From Strigops habroptila (lineage: Eukaryota; Chordata; Aves; Psittaciformes; Psittacidae), in the NCBI RefSeq assembly GCF_004027225.2, contig NC_046358.1, positions 8,153,284 to 8,217,283 of the forward strand: a DNA stretch of 64,000 nucleotides, read 5' to 3'. This document shows positions 25,761 through 40,700 of this stretch, in pieces (position 1 is the first letter of the stretch; every line of letters begins with the position of its first letter). Made by a program: the position numbers and the translations under genes. The notes under the pieces were generated by a model, which ran no database searches, was not told where the DNA came from, and saw only the letters and a program-made list of their open reading frames with translations.

Positions 25761-28700
25761 CTAGGAGGAAGGAGTGAGAAATCACTGCTGAGCAATGTGA
25801 GTTACTCTGATCATAAGCAAGCAAATTCTTAACCGGGCACGGAAAAGAGGTGTGTCTTCACGGAGAGAGTTCATGGTCTAAATTATTCTTGTGGGTTTAA
25901 AATTTTTTATTAAACAAATAATTCTGTTTTCAAACTGACAGCTCAGTCCCTGCTTCAAGTGGATATCAGCTTTTTCACATGAGGAGTGGAGAAAAATGGT
26001 GATTATTCCTCTTACACTGGTCTACACCGCAGTTTTGAGCTGTACCTGTGGCTCATGAAGATACATCAAAGTTACCTGCAAACTGTCTGTCTTAGAGATC
26101 AAAACAGCACAGCCACAGCATCAAATCTGACATGAGAAAAAAAAGTAACTTTAAGCAACAGAGAGGTTTGATGTACTGAAATGAGCCAAGGTGAACTTCA
26201 GGGGTTAGAGTATTAAACATACTTCTTTAAAAAGGAGCATCCTTTTAAGGCTGCCCATGATATAAACCTTTTTGTCACATGTTTGATTACTTACCTGGTG
26301 CTTTGTATTTTTGGAAGGTGTCATTAATTAGTGGGAAGAATAGCAGTACTGGTGCTCCTGGTGTCTCAGCACCATCAAAGAGGTAACACTCCTTCAGGTT
26401 TTTCTTGTCTTCTTCACTCAAGTCCACCTTGGGAAAAAGGATTCCCTGCTCTGAGCAGTACTTGCAGGTCTGGTCCAGAGCCTGATTCAATGAACAGAAC
26501 AGTACTGAGCTTAAAGAGGTTTTCAGGGATCAGGATTTCTTGGACTCCAGTAACAAGAGGGGCATTTTCCAAGTCAGCTGTGTGAAAGCTCTGAAACCCC
26601 GATTGGAAAGCACTGCATCATTGGAGAGAACATTTTTGCTTTTCTATGAGTTTTTAGCACAAAACAGTTGTATCATACAAGAAAAACAAATGAGAATATG
26701 CACTGCCTATAAATAGAGTATCACACTGCAGAATTGAGCTATAAATGCTAGTGGTCAAGATTATTAGTAGGAGCAATATAGAAAACACATAAGTGTTAAA
26801 AACTTCCAGGTGTACAACTTTTGAAGAAGAAATAGAGACAGATTCAACTCCTCTCACCTGTATCTGGGATCCTGCACTGTAATTCAAATGCAGGATGACG
26901 TCCACCTTTCTCTCTGGTTTTAAAAGTGGCATGATGCTTGTATTGATGAAAAATCCTGTATCTACCAGAGACAAGAATTCCTCTGATTGCGTCAGCTGGT
27001 TGGGAAATGTGTCTAACACAGTGTCTAAAAGGAAAGATTTTTGTTGCTGTAAGTGCAGTAGAGTAAAATTAGTTTGGCTTTTCCACTTTTACACCATGAC
27101 CACAGAGTCCTAACTGGTTACCATCTTTGAGAAAGGAAGAGTCACCATATCCCTTGTCTTCTGTGCTCCCAACTCCAGCCACATGCAATTGTGTGTTGTA
27201 GTGGCAACATTTGTGAAGGGAGTTTCTTGTGCCTCCCCACTGAGTGTCTTCAGAGAAAGGGAGAACCACCAGCAGGACCTGGTGCCTCTGCCTCAGGAGG
27301 TGTGTGCCTCCAGCAAACCATTGGCATAGAGCTCATCACTACACTATGCTACATCCCAGTGAGCCACAACTGATTGGTCTAATAGTATTTCTGCCCAGAC
27401 ATTGCCTCTAGCCTTGGAGAATGGGTTTAATATCAGATTTGGGTTTTCAGTCTTGTGTTACCTTTCCATCTGCAGAAGTGCTTGTTCTCCAGGTAGTCAT
27501 TATGCATCTGGAAGCCCTTTAGGAAGTTGTGGTCCTGGGCAATGCAGATGCGGTCAGTAAGAGCACTGCGGAGAGTGCTGCCAAGGGGGCCAGGAGGGGT
27601 GAACAGGCGAGTCCTCAGCTCGTGTGGCTTCAGGGGTAGGAGGGGTTCCTCCTCTGCACGGGGAAAAGATGTCAAATCCTACCTGCCTAGAGCAAGGTCA
27701 TCCCCCAAAGTGTCAAGCTAAGTAATAAAAATGAGTGGTTTTTTTATTTATAGGCCATTTATAAATGGCCTAGGTTGAAAAAAATCAATGAGTACAAGCG
27801 ACAAAAAGAAAAAGAAAATAAAATGCTACTTTTACCAGCCAAATACCACTTCCTTACGCAGTCCAGACTTGGATAAAAAACAAGACACAATATCAGGCAG
27901 CAATAAAAGTCTTCTCTGGACATATGCAAACTTGTGGAACAGAGTGAATGGAGGCTTTGGAAAAGGATAACTGTTGTAGTTGTTTGTATTACAGTAGCTC
28001 CTACTTACTGTAGTCAAAATCTTTTTGTTTTATTAATAATTACAGATAAATCTTATTATTCTTGAACATATTACTCATCTGCCAGCATCAGTGTTGAGCC
28101 CCCAGTGAGCACATAGATCACAGGACTGGAGATTTTTAAACTATCCAATTATGCTTTGCAGTGTGAGATTTTGAATCCAGTTCCTTCCAGAAAGGCAACA
28201 TGTCCTTTGAAGAAACACTCCAAAAAATGCCAAATCTACAGTGCACATCTCATGTTGCAGGTGGGTATAATAGTTTACCTAACATCAACTCTATCTCACA
28301 ATAAATACACAGTAAGGAAGAAGTAGGATAATTTACCTATGTTGTTGATTTTGTCCTGGGTCCATCTGTGCCAGAAATCTTCTGATGAATGGGACAAATT
28401 CCAGATATATAACACATTAAATGAGAATAAACTACTCCACATGCCTGTAAAAAGGAAAGAGATTTCTAACTCATTCACTCATAACATTTACACATCATGA
28501 ACTGAAAAACTGTTATCATGAGATGAAATTTGTGAGGCTTATGCTTTTCCTTAGTTTGTTTCAAATGGATGATGTGTCATTTTTATTTGGCTGCTGGTTC
28601 TTAGAGCTTGTGTAAAAATAAAGGAAGAAAGTTTGCAATGAGAGATTTGATGGGGAACTATGTTGATAATGACCTAACTTCAAAGTGATCTTATAGGCTC

Positions 28701-31700
28701 TGCATTTGTAGGCTTCCCTTTTTAAGCACAAGACTGTTAACACAGAGAGAGATCAGTTTTGACCGTGCATTTTTGAGCTTGAGAAACAGTTTCTTTGGTT
28801 ATCTTTAGGGCACAACTTCTCACTCTTTTCTGGCTCAGGACGTGCAAATGTATGTACATCCAACATCTTAGGTTTAAGCTAAAACAGAACAGTGTCTCCC
28901 TCTCTATAAGTGCAGTAGCCAGCTGAACAAACAGAAGTTTGCATCTCGAATCAGTCACAAGTTGACAACTTGTGTCTTCATCTGGAAAACATGTATCCAT
29001 GTTCAACTTCAGCCAATAGTAAAAATGTTTCTAGATATGACTACACTGTTTTCCCCCCAGGCTTGTCCAGGCAATGTGGAAACTGGAACCAGTGATGTGT
29101 GCCTCTCTGGAGCAGGGGGAACTGGCATCTTCAAACATATCGTGATGCAGGGAAGAATCAGCAAGAAGGCTCATGTAAACTCTCTATAGGAAGCATACAA
29201 ATTATTGACTACCTGTGAGACAGGCAAGAGGATCTGAAGTTCACCCTTCTGGATAGTGTGAGTAGAACCATGGATTCCCAGGAACCTGAATTTTATTGTT
29301 CAACTGGAAGTGACACTATATTTTTATTCAAAATTAGCTTTAAAAATGAAAATAACTATTTGTCTGTCACTTTGATTTTTTTTTTTTTAAGTAAACTGAA
29401 TCCATTGTAGTAATTATTAATTCATCAGTGAGATGTTTATCCTCTCTGGTGAAATTGACCTATCAGTCATGCACCAGTGCTTTATTAGTGCTTAGTTTAT
29501 ATAGCTCACAAATAAATAAGTAAATAAATCATTCAGATGGTTTTAAAGGCTTACCTTCTAAGAAGCAGATCCGGGATTCAGGGATCTTCTTCATCAACCT
29601 GCCCATGAAGAACTCACTACCAAAGTCCTCAGTGCGAACAAAAGCTCCATATTTTTGCAATCCCACCTCATAAGGGGTGAACTCCACCCATTCTGTGACA
29701 ACAGAACACAAAGAAGAGAACAATGTTTTACTACAGCCCCTTAGCTGTAGATAAAAATGATGTTGCTATCATGGGAATGAAAGGAGTTAAAATAATTTTT
29801 GCATTTAAGTCTAAGTACACATAAAAACTTGCAAAAATGAAAAGGCTTTGGAATATTTTTTTAGTCTGTTTCATAGACAAGCTTTTACCTGACAGCAAGG
29901 ACATTATGTGAATACGGATCAGCTGAGGTTATCGTCTTTAAATGAGAGGGCTTTTTTTAGACTATCTAAAAAGACCTGTCCCAGGATTTGCCACTTTAAA
30001 TATAAAAGCAAATTACTCTCAAAAGTCTTGTAATTACCTTTGAAATCCAGAGTGCTATAGTTGCTCTTGACATTGACTGCAGTATAGATAGGCAATGGGT
30101 TCTGACCACGATCAATGGCCCGTTGCTGATCAGAGAGTCTATGGTTGTCTTTCTGTGATTCCAGAAATATGGTTACACTGAGATGAAAGTTAGCACAGGA
30201 ATGTTTTTTCTGTACCTAAGCTTGAAGGGCAGAAAAATTTCTGCCTCTAATGTATAACGTGTGCTGAGATTAAATTATGAAATGTTCCATATTTTTCAAA
30301 ATTCCTATAAGTGTTCTGTTACTGAAATATCTGCAGGCATTTAATCTGATGCCAGATTATATGATGACTCCTTAGGATGAAAATAAAAGGAAATGATGGA
30401 GAGCAGAAAGCAATACTTTTGGACTAAACCAGCTTAATGCATTATGCTGCAAGCTTGTGTAAGACTTCTCACCTATTTCAAAAGTCTGAAGGTCTGTGTT
30501 AATACCTCACATGGGCATTAAGATAACGTCTGTAATTTTGCTATTTTGAAATAAAACACTTGCATAATAAAAAAAAAAAAAAAAAAAAAAAATTCAAAAT
30601 GTTAATCTTGGAGTTTTCTTAGAAAACATATCCAAAATCTCACAAGCAAGGATGCTGATCTCCACTACAGCTGAGCATTCTAAATGATTGTCACTGAAGG
30701 TTTTGGAAGTAGCCGTGCATTTGCATACACACAATCACACAGTCTTGTAACAAACTACTTCTCTCAGAACAAATGGGAAAATATCTTGTCTAGAAATTAG
30801 TTTTCAGAAAATTGTAAGCCACTGTAAATGCTGCTTTATGACATACTGTACCCCATCATGCAAAAAAGATTCCAGGACAAGGCCCCAGAGATCTATAAAA
30901 GATGTTTTGCGGCCCTCTTTTTTCCGTTGAGACAGCTGCTTTTTGTAATACTTCAAGTACTCCAAGGAAAGGGAATTTATTTTGGATTTTGTCATATGTT
31001 TTCGAGCCTCACTGATTTGCTTGTCGAGATCCTTTTGTGACCAGTCAGCATCTCTGTACAAGTTTGACATGGTCCTAGGAAGAGGAAATATATATTGATG
31101 AAGGAAACAAAAACCACACCAAGGTTTGATGTAGGCAATGGCTATATTTTATTTATACAGCCATTATATATTATTACACTTTCTATTTTAAGTTCTTGAT
31201 TTGAAATTATATAAAAATTTCCTGTCTTCAGCTCCCTAAGAAACTATCACGTTCCCTTCAAAGTCATAGTCAAGATCCCTGTCAAAATGGCTTAAGCTAT
31301 TTTCCATAAGCCATTCTTAGAAAAACACTTGTTTTCATGTTGTTGCAAATTATGTTGCTTTCCCCTATGAAAAGAATTTAATCTGTCTATTTTGGAAGGA
31401 GATAAAAAAATAGGTCTGCTGATGGTAGACTACTGAATGTCAGCCCCAGCCTATTTCAGTGCATTGGTTCTATGAGGAAGATTCCAGCCAAGAGCTGCCT
31501 GGACCTACTTACCATGTAGTACCAGACAAGCCAGTCAGGTACGTGGCACAGTCCAAGACGTTGAGTTTCTTGAGCCCCTGCAGACTGCCATACAGTGCAG
31601 TCAAAGATCTCATCCCTCCTCCTGTAGTCATGATGGCCACCACTGGGGTCTGTGCAACACACAAGCAGAAAGGGCTGGCATCACACAGCAGAATACAGCT

Positions 31701-34700
31701 GACTGGGGCTCTCAGCAGAGATACACAAAGCCAGACACCACCACATGTGCCTGGACACAAACCTCTTTCCAAATGATTTCTACTGAAACATAAGCTACCA
31801 TTTATTTTACAAAGGAGAACAGGGGTAAAGGTAACAACAATTTTTGTCTAGATAGCTTGTCTCCAATGTGTTCAACACAGATCTTGGGTAAAATTCAAGT
31901 GAAAATGCATTAATTCAAACCCAAAGAGTAAGAGTGGGAAAAAAACAGTTGTAAAGGCAAGAATTAAAAAGAAATCTCACGACTCAAAGAGAGAAGGAAG
32001 GATTATCCAAAAAGGATAACAATCATAGGGTAAAGACTGTGGAAGAAGCCATTTCTGTATAACAAATATCTAGCCAGGCTTGCAATGAAGGTGTAGCAGG
32101 AGAAGAGTTAAACTCTGGATAGCAAGTGCAAAGGACGCAAACGGCAGGGTGAAATGAGAGGTATGGGGCAGCACTGCGAATGTACATAATTTTAAACATG
32201 AGGAAAGACCAGAAAAAAATTTAACTGGGAAGAAAAATTCTGCTATTATGCCCCCACTGCTAAGCATTTGTTAGATGTTTTTAATGTTTGCCCTACAGAC
32301 CTCATGGTCCAGCAGATCCTGTTCCAGCTGCAGGACTTTCTTCAGAGCAGGAACAACATAACTCTGCCTTTTGCGTAGAAAGTCTTGCTCCTGCACGCAG
32401 AGGTCAAATCCCAAACGCACATCAAGGTGGTCTGGGCTGGAGCAGAGATCAGGAAAAAAGAATATCCTGGCTTATTATTGGTAGGCAAGCTCAGAGTTTC
32501 CAATAGAAGAAAATTAATCAGATCCACAAAGTAGCACATCTACAGAAGGATCCTTTCCTACACTCCCAAGCAGGTATAACATGCTGCATGAAAAAATGAT
32601 AGAAAAAGGGACTGCTAAATGTCTAAGCAGTTATCAAAAGAAAACCTAAGGAAAGACATTCCAGCAGATAATTTCTGAGATGTCTTCTGTCTGGATTCTG
32701 TCATATTTTAGCCTGAACTGAGAGCTGTAGGAAAAACTTCTCACATTTTTCTTGGATTAGACAGCAAAGTTGATCTACTTCTCATGAACAGTACCAGGCG
32801 ATCAGCTGCAGTCTTGCACAGTGTTAAAGAAAAGGTTAAAGACTGTGCTGAGCATAGCACCGACTCTTGTAATTGACTTGTAATATTATTTCTTCTATTT
32901 CATGCATCTTCTTCATTACTCATGTCTCAATATGGATTATATACATGTGTTGTGAATTTTATACCAATAGTTAGCTTTCAGTGCACGCAAATCCACATCC
33001 CTTAGTCACACAACCTACTGCTTTATTGTGAGTGCCTCCTCCCAGTAAAGAGCCAGGGATGAGAGCAGTAAAGGTCAAGCTAGCCTCCAAAAGTGGCCAA
33101 GTCTCTTACCAGTCTTCTGCCTTTGCATATAAATCAAATCCTTTATCCTGGAAAGCAAGAATGCAAACAGTGTTAAGTGTGAGCACTCCTCCCCTACAGT
33201 CCCAGGAGGAATTTAACTTGTGCTGTCCTAGCACTGCAATTACAAACTACTAGCTCTGAATAATCCAAGAGCACATGTGAATAGGCTGCAGTGGTTTACT
33301 GGTTTATTGTCACGGAAGTTGTTCAGTAATTCCCAATGTTTTCTGGTGAATGTAATGTCTGAGGACAACTGCTGTTTACAGAGGAAAGTAATGATAATGT
33401 ATACCTTACCCATTTCTACCAACTTTAGGCAGCCAGCCAGGCTGCAGCCACACTACTACCCTGCACAGCAGCATTTGCTCCTCCCTTTCTGTGTCTTATA
33501 CCCCATAACAGCCATGTTCCTTTTTTTTAACCATGAATCTAAAAGTGCTTTGCAAAGCATGGCCAGCATCAGCAAGAGATTGGTGCTGCATCAGTTAGTT
33601 TAGGTACCCCACTGGTGTATGAGAAGGGGAAAAACAGATCCTCAAAATTTAGTATGAAGTGAGATCAGGATGGGGAACAAGATCCCCCATATTCCCACAC
33701 CCATTCAAACAGAACAAGGCACAACCTGGCCTTGTTACCTAAAGACCTATATGCTGTATTTATCTGAAGGCTTTCACCTTCAGAATGTACCCTGGTAATC
33801 ACCATGGGGATGCAGACTTTCACACAGATTTCTCAACCTCTCCCACAAAAGAGCAGGCACTCACCTCTGCTAAGATCATGTTTTTTCCACTTGGAATGGA
33901 ATGAAGTTCCACATTTGGAGAGCCTGTATCATATGCACAGGAGCACTGAAAAAATACAGATATATCCAAGGTCACATTGTAAGGAATGATGCTGTCTTTT
34001 CACTATGCAAATTACTGATACTATTTATGGTGCATGTTATTTTACATGCCATGATTGTGTTTTATAAAGTCCACTTATAACATACAATGGCAGGAAGTTG
34101 TTTCTTCCCTGGTAGCATAACATCCAGTGTTGGCTGCTTGTATCTGGCATAGTGGAATTTGGCAGGAGAGGAGCAGCTGAAGAGCAGGTCAGATCCCAGT
34201 ATAATGTCTTGGGTGCCCTCATAAGAACCTTGTACTTTAAAGGAGAATTCTTTCTCTAAGGAAGCAACACAAAAGCATACGCAGAAAGTAGTTTCATCAG
34301 GATTGGAAACAAAGATTCTTATGGATCATATCACAAGGCTGTTCTCATGTTTCAGATTTTTGTTGGTTTGTTTTTCTGATTCTTACATTAAGACAATTGC
34401 TTTCATAATATGAGCATATCATGATTTAAAAATAGCTGATGGATAGCTCACTTGATACAGATTTCTTCTCCTTTTTCTTCTTCTTCTCAACCACCTGAAC
34501 TTCCAGGCAGCAGATTTTGCGAGACTGTAAGAGACATGAACAATAAAATACCTCATGGCAGGGAATTCTCCAGTCTAAGATTTTGTTTCCTAGCCTAAGC
34601 TCCTACTGGTGATGGTACGAATGCTATACAGTCAGTGCATTTTGTCTGGAGGAAAACATTTTCTCTCAACCATGAGCTCAATTTCAGATGCTGGCTGGAA

Positions 34701-37700
34701 CAGGAGGAGTCTCTGGGAAACTGGATGCAGCCAACGCAAGTCTGGATGTGCAGCATGCATGAACAGGGCTTGCAGAAGGGAAAAGTTACAGGCAAAGTGA
34801 AAAACAGCATTCGCAGGATCCAAACAGTGATACAGACGGCTGATGTAAAAAAAAAATGACAAGGAAACAAAGCTAATACATGAGCAAATGGCATGGTCAG
34901 AAAGTCCATGAGTGAAAAGCAAAGTTAAGCATGCAGGAAATGACATGTGCCTGGGTTGGGACAAACCCTCTCATTTGGGCAATATGGGATTTCTGGGGGA
35001 GTTTTGTCCAAGGGAGAGTTCACTGCTGCACCAATGTCTCAGACCTAAATCACTTCCATGTGTTGCCTTTGCAACACAAGAGGAATGCTAGCATGGGGGA
35101 TCTCCCCACTGTTCCACCTGCAGCCTTTCCACAAGTGCCATCCATGAGGATGCATCGTGAGGCAGATGATGAACTTGAACATCACTATGTTTCAGTGCTG
35201 GCTTTGCTCGGTCAGAGAGTATGTTGGCCTCATGACTGTGAATCAAATGATGCAAGTGTGGCAAAAGGACAAGAAAGATGGCAAAAAAATAACACTCACC
35301 ACTAGTACTCCATTAGTAATGATGGTTTCAGGAGGGCCTGAACTAGGAAACAGAAAGAAAAATACATTTTTTATAACTCACTATAATTACAGTATAATTC
35401 ATGACTCACACCCTTCAGATTTTCCTTTTGCTTATTTTTAGCTGCATATTGGATTTGAAAGAAAAGTCCCAAGAGACTCACAGTACAGGTTTCTTCACTC
35501 TACTGTCGAGGCACAATCGTTATCCTACTGGCTCGCCCAGTCCCGGAGCTCAGGGGAAAAAAAGGTACTGCAAGGCGAAACCATGTAGTGATTTTATGCT
35601 GAGCCCAAGATGAGGCTGCAGATATTTCACAGAATCTAGGCTTTTTTACAAGTTTCAGTCTGTTGGAGGATGGGACAGAAAGGGCTCTAGATCAGAAATC
35701 CAGTGTGTTATTCCATGTTGTGCTTTGAAGGGAGGTGAAACCTCTTGCTGATCTCAAAGACAAACACGTAACAAAACAGCGGTTGCAGTATTCTGGTCAT
35801 AAAGAGTATTCATTACACTAGGCAAAGAAAAGGGTTTAGGGTGTTCTCCCTGTCTGCCTGAAGTTCATGAGAGATCACCCTGGCATGCACCAAACCATCA
35901 CACAGCTTATAGCACACATTCCTCAGGAAACCGTATTCATCAGCAGCATCATCAAGGAATGATGCACTCTGGACAATTAGACTAGATTATTTCATGCTTC
36001 TGAATTGCTATTTCTTTTTGCTGCAGTTTATGCTGCATTTCATGTTTACTCACATATTATCCAATGCAAATCCCACTTCTAGCTCCTGTTGTCTCTGGAA
36101 AATAGAGGAAGGAAAATATTTTTGGCACTGGTCTACTGACAGTTTTCATAATGCAAGTTCTCACTCTCACAATATAGCTACACACGCATTATTTGTGATT
36201 AACAGAGCCTTTAAAATAGAGGCACCTTCCACCTTACATCTGTTGTGTTGAGCCTCACAATTCTTTGTTGATAGGAAGTGTCCAGATGGCTGTGATAGCT
36301 GTTTTTATCAAAGAAAGTAGCTGAGTTGCCTGCTTCTGCTGGGACACAAGAGACAGACCCAAGCAGAGATGCTGTCTTCCAGCAAAGAGAAGGGGTCTGC
36401 TGAGGGGAGCAACTGAAGCCTTCTAGTGTAAGGAAGGGAAATGTTGACATTCAAAGTAGCTGTGGAAGAGGACAACCACTTTGTTTAGCAATGTGTTGAG
36501 AGCACTGGTGCAGAGGTAAATCTGACATTAAAGCCTGGTCTGTGGGGTGGTGAAGAGTATAATCCCTAGGAGGGAGAAAGCACGGGAGAGAGGAAAACAA
36601 AGGTGGGGACAGAAGGGATGATGAATAGGGAAGTGAGATCATGTTGTAGGTTACTTAGTTGCTGAAATTAGCTATTGCATTGAAGAAACCAAAAAATTAT
36701 TAATATAGGAAAAAATATAATTTACAAAGGCCTGAAGAGTATGAACTCTTAACTGCTGTAGCTGTGCAAATGCAATAATGAGAGGCTTGGATATAGTACC
36801 TGTAATCACCCAGACAATAATGACCAGAGTTACAACTAGCCTAATGTTTTTTACCAAGGGCTAGTGGAAGTCCACACACTGCTCCTCTGGTATTTTAGAG
36901 AGAAGGAAATGGTCAAATAAGGCATTTCAAGGTAATGAACTGCAGAGTGGAGTTTGAGTGGATAATTAATCAACTGAATGGTACATGACAAATGCACAAG
37001 AAAGAAAAGAGATGGACAAAATGTAGCAGGAGGTGGGATGTGTGACTTTCAGAGCCTCCCTGGACATTCAAATTAGGAATATTTCTTGTTGCCAAGCTGA
37101 CTTAGACACCTTTTTTGAACACCCATACCACAATCCATAATTAGAAACTAGTCTGGTTTGACACCTTCTTCTGATCACAGAGTTATTACTTCCTAATTAC
37201 TAGGTTAAGTAACAAGTTATGACAAAAGCATCATGTACGAGCATGGACACACTCCTTGGTCCTTGATGGGAGCAGGCTCAGCAAAGTGACAATTTTGCAA
37301 AGACACTTGAATTTTGTCCAGTCTGTGGCCAACACCAAACTCTTCAGTGTGCCTACAGATCCAGGTGTGAAGAGGCTTTCCCACATCAGAATGAAAAGAA
37401 GTTCCTTTTATGTGGCTGGGCAGTCCATACACAAGAAGGAAAAAAAGAAGAAATATTTTGCAAATAACAGTTTAGACAGAAAACCAGACAAACATACTTT
37501 CCAACCAATTCCATTCCTTCTTTCAGACCTCACCTGTGAATCGCACTTGAAGTGCATAAAGACTTCCTCTCCCAGGGAAAGTTTGGCTATATCAAAGTAC
37601 ACCGTGAAGAGGTGGTCATCTTGAGTAACCACATCCTTATCATAGAGCGCCAGCTCCAGCACATTCTAGAGAGAAAAGGACTTTAGAAATACATAATGTC

Positions 37701-40700
37701 TCATTCAAAGCATGAGATCCCAGGGACAGCTGTTTTAGTCAGGAATAAGAGGACATAAAGAAAAAGAGGCAAAACCTATGAGAAGGAATGTGAGGAAATC
37801 ACAGACATCTCAAAGGTCATATTCTACCCGTGGCTGAGAGAGATGCCTGTCTTTCATAGCATGGAAAACCATCATAAAGATATGTGTTATTCTCACATCT
37901 TTCTGCATCTTTCCTTGCCTCCTGACAAAATTAATTATGTCCCCTCAGCAAAGGATAAAACCTGGCAGTTCCTCCACAGGTCAACAGGGAACAACCTCCT
38001 TGGTTAACAGGGAAGTCCCAGTTCAGTACCTTGACCTGACTCTGGATCCTGAAGTAGAAGGTTTCATTCCAGACTGGATCTTTACAGTTCCTCATTGTTT
38101 TAGTATGAAATTTGTCAGTTGAAGCGGTTGGCAGCCGCAAACTCACGTAGCAATCAGTCTGGCTTACTGCGTGTTAAAAACACAAACACATCTAAATAAA
38201 GGCTCTGCTCTAGAAGAAAGAATGATTTGAACAGCATGCAGTTTTGCTTTCAAAGAGAGACACTATAATACATGATGATATATTTGTCCAACATCAATAT
38301 TACAATTTACGTAATAGAAATGAAGAAAAAAGAAGAGGGACATGATTCTTCTCTGAATCAATGTAATTAGAGGTGTAATAAATGCATTAAAAACAAAGGA
38401 TTTTCTTTCCCTTCTATGTCATCAGGCAATCATTGTATCCCAGGACAGAATAATTCAGGACAACCACAGCACCCTATATCTGCAAGGATTAAGGAAACAG
38501 AGTGATAGCTTCTATTTTAGCTAAACGGAACATTAAAATAAAGTCCAAACCAGCAGAAAAAGTATGCTTCTTGATTTCTGCATAAGTAAAGCTATGATCT
38601 TCTATTATATTCATTTGCAGGCCACCAGAGATGAACCTACAAAATGTAACAAAACCTTACAGGATTTTATCTGTGAAAGCTGCCACAAAAGGGAATTGGG
38701 GTATGCTAGTTTGGATTACTTAGCCTTTAGAAATCTTCGAGTACCAGCTATGTTTGAGATAAGGCTGCTCCCTTTTCAGTATTTGCTCCATTATCCCAGC
38801 CAGTTTGTGTTCTTTTTTTACATATACTCCAGAAGAAACTGCAGGAGATCTTTCCACATTTCTTGCTTAGAACAGATTACAGAGCTTTCCCTGCTTCCTT
38901 TAGGGATGCCGAGACGTATGTGCAATAGGTACAGCTGTGACCTTATAGAGTTACGTCTGCACAGAACAGGGCCGATGCAAAGAAAAGCAACACATTATGC
39001 TAATTGCTGGAATCGGCATGCCAGTGAGAGGACTTTCTCCATCCATGGAAGAAATGTACAAAGCACTTTTTCTTGGACCAGGACTAGCTACTACACCATG
39101 AAGGTTAAGGGGACTGAACAGAGAACTACAGATACTTACAGACATCGGCCTGGTGGATATTTCTTGCTCTTATGATTCTTACAGTCAGCAAGTAACACAG
39201 AGATGATTCTATCTGCAGGGAAAAAAACAAAACGAACAACATACAAAAAGACAAGAGTAAATCCTAAAGGTGCACAGCATATTTAGAAGATAGAAATGAT
39301 CAAGAGAGGGAAATACCCAAATCATGAACAACTTAGTCTCATTTTTCTATGTGACTATCTAATGGTCAATACATTTATTTTCTTACTAATATCTAAATCA
39401 AGTACTAGACTGAAAGTCTACTCTTAGAGCACGAAATGTGGATTCGTGTTATTATGGACAATTTATTTATTTTCTGACAAAAATGTAGCTGCACAAAGTG
39501 GTAAGATTCAGACTCAGCCTGGGAAAAGATTTACTTATGAAATTTCCAAGGTAAAAAATGAAAAGCTGGCTTAGGCTTTTTGCAAGCAATAAAATTATCA
39601 TTGTGGAGATCACCTCTCACCCAGTCATTACATATGTTCAGTGTCGTGGTCTACAGGATATGGTTTTCTCATATTCCTGCCCTTTTAAACATGCAGTAGT
39701 TCCCACAGTTAAATGTTGATCTCTGATTCCCATGCTGCTTTCAGTGTCAGAGGAAAAGATCACTGCTTTGCACTTTTATCATGCTAGTCATTATGCATAT
39801 ATTTTTAGTTTATAGACACATAACTGCCCCTCTTGAGCTGAGCCCACCCATAACTTTCTCTTGTGAGTTTTTCTCTAGTTTTGAACCATGTAAACTCTTC
39901 ATGTCTGAACTTTCTTTGCACTGTTTTCTGTAAGAAGTGTAAACACAGTGTTTTACAACTGGTAAGAAACTCGTTTGTTCCCTTTGGCTTCCCTCTTTCC
40001 TAATTAGCCCATGTCTCTGACATTAAGGCTTCAAGCTTGACTTCTTAGACTCTCATATTGCTGCTGTGGTCACATGTTGTAGCCTAAACATGAGTCCATA
40101 TCCCATCTCCTTTTATGATAAAATAAGCAAATAAACACCATTAATCTCCAGTCATGGAAATGGGGAAAAGACACAATATGCTGGCATATAAATCAGCAGA
40201 AAAGTGTTACTCCAAAAGTTCTAAAGTGCAAAAGGCATTAAGTGCAATTGCAGGGCCATGGATAGGTAGGACACAACATGGTCACTCAGTACCTATACTG
40301 CAAAATGACTATAAAAGGACCAGTTCCAGTCCTGAAGTGGCATTAGCATGACACTGACTCATTAGTCCCACTGAGAAGGATCTGTGACACAGGTACGGTG
40401 GGAAAGGAGAGCAGGACTTTTGCTCTACTTGGCCTGTCTGAGTAATTTGGTATGTACTGTGTTAATAATGTGCCGTGCTTACCATCTGTAAAAAGCAAGG
40501 TACATCTGTGTTCGTAGGCTCAATGGAATATATGTCCATGTGGTGTCTCTCATATTGTTTTTTGCGTGTATTAATGCATGCAGCAAGGACTAATGAATAT
40601 ATGTTTTGGAGTTTGGAGGCAGGTACAGATGGAAAGTGTTCAGTAATTACAGAGACAGTAACTGCCAGTGGCTGGCCTTAGAGAAGACACTTTCCTGGAA

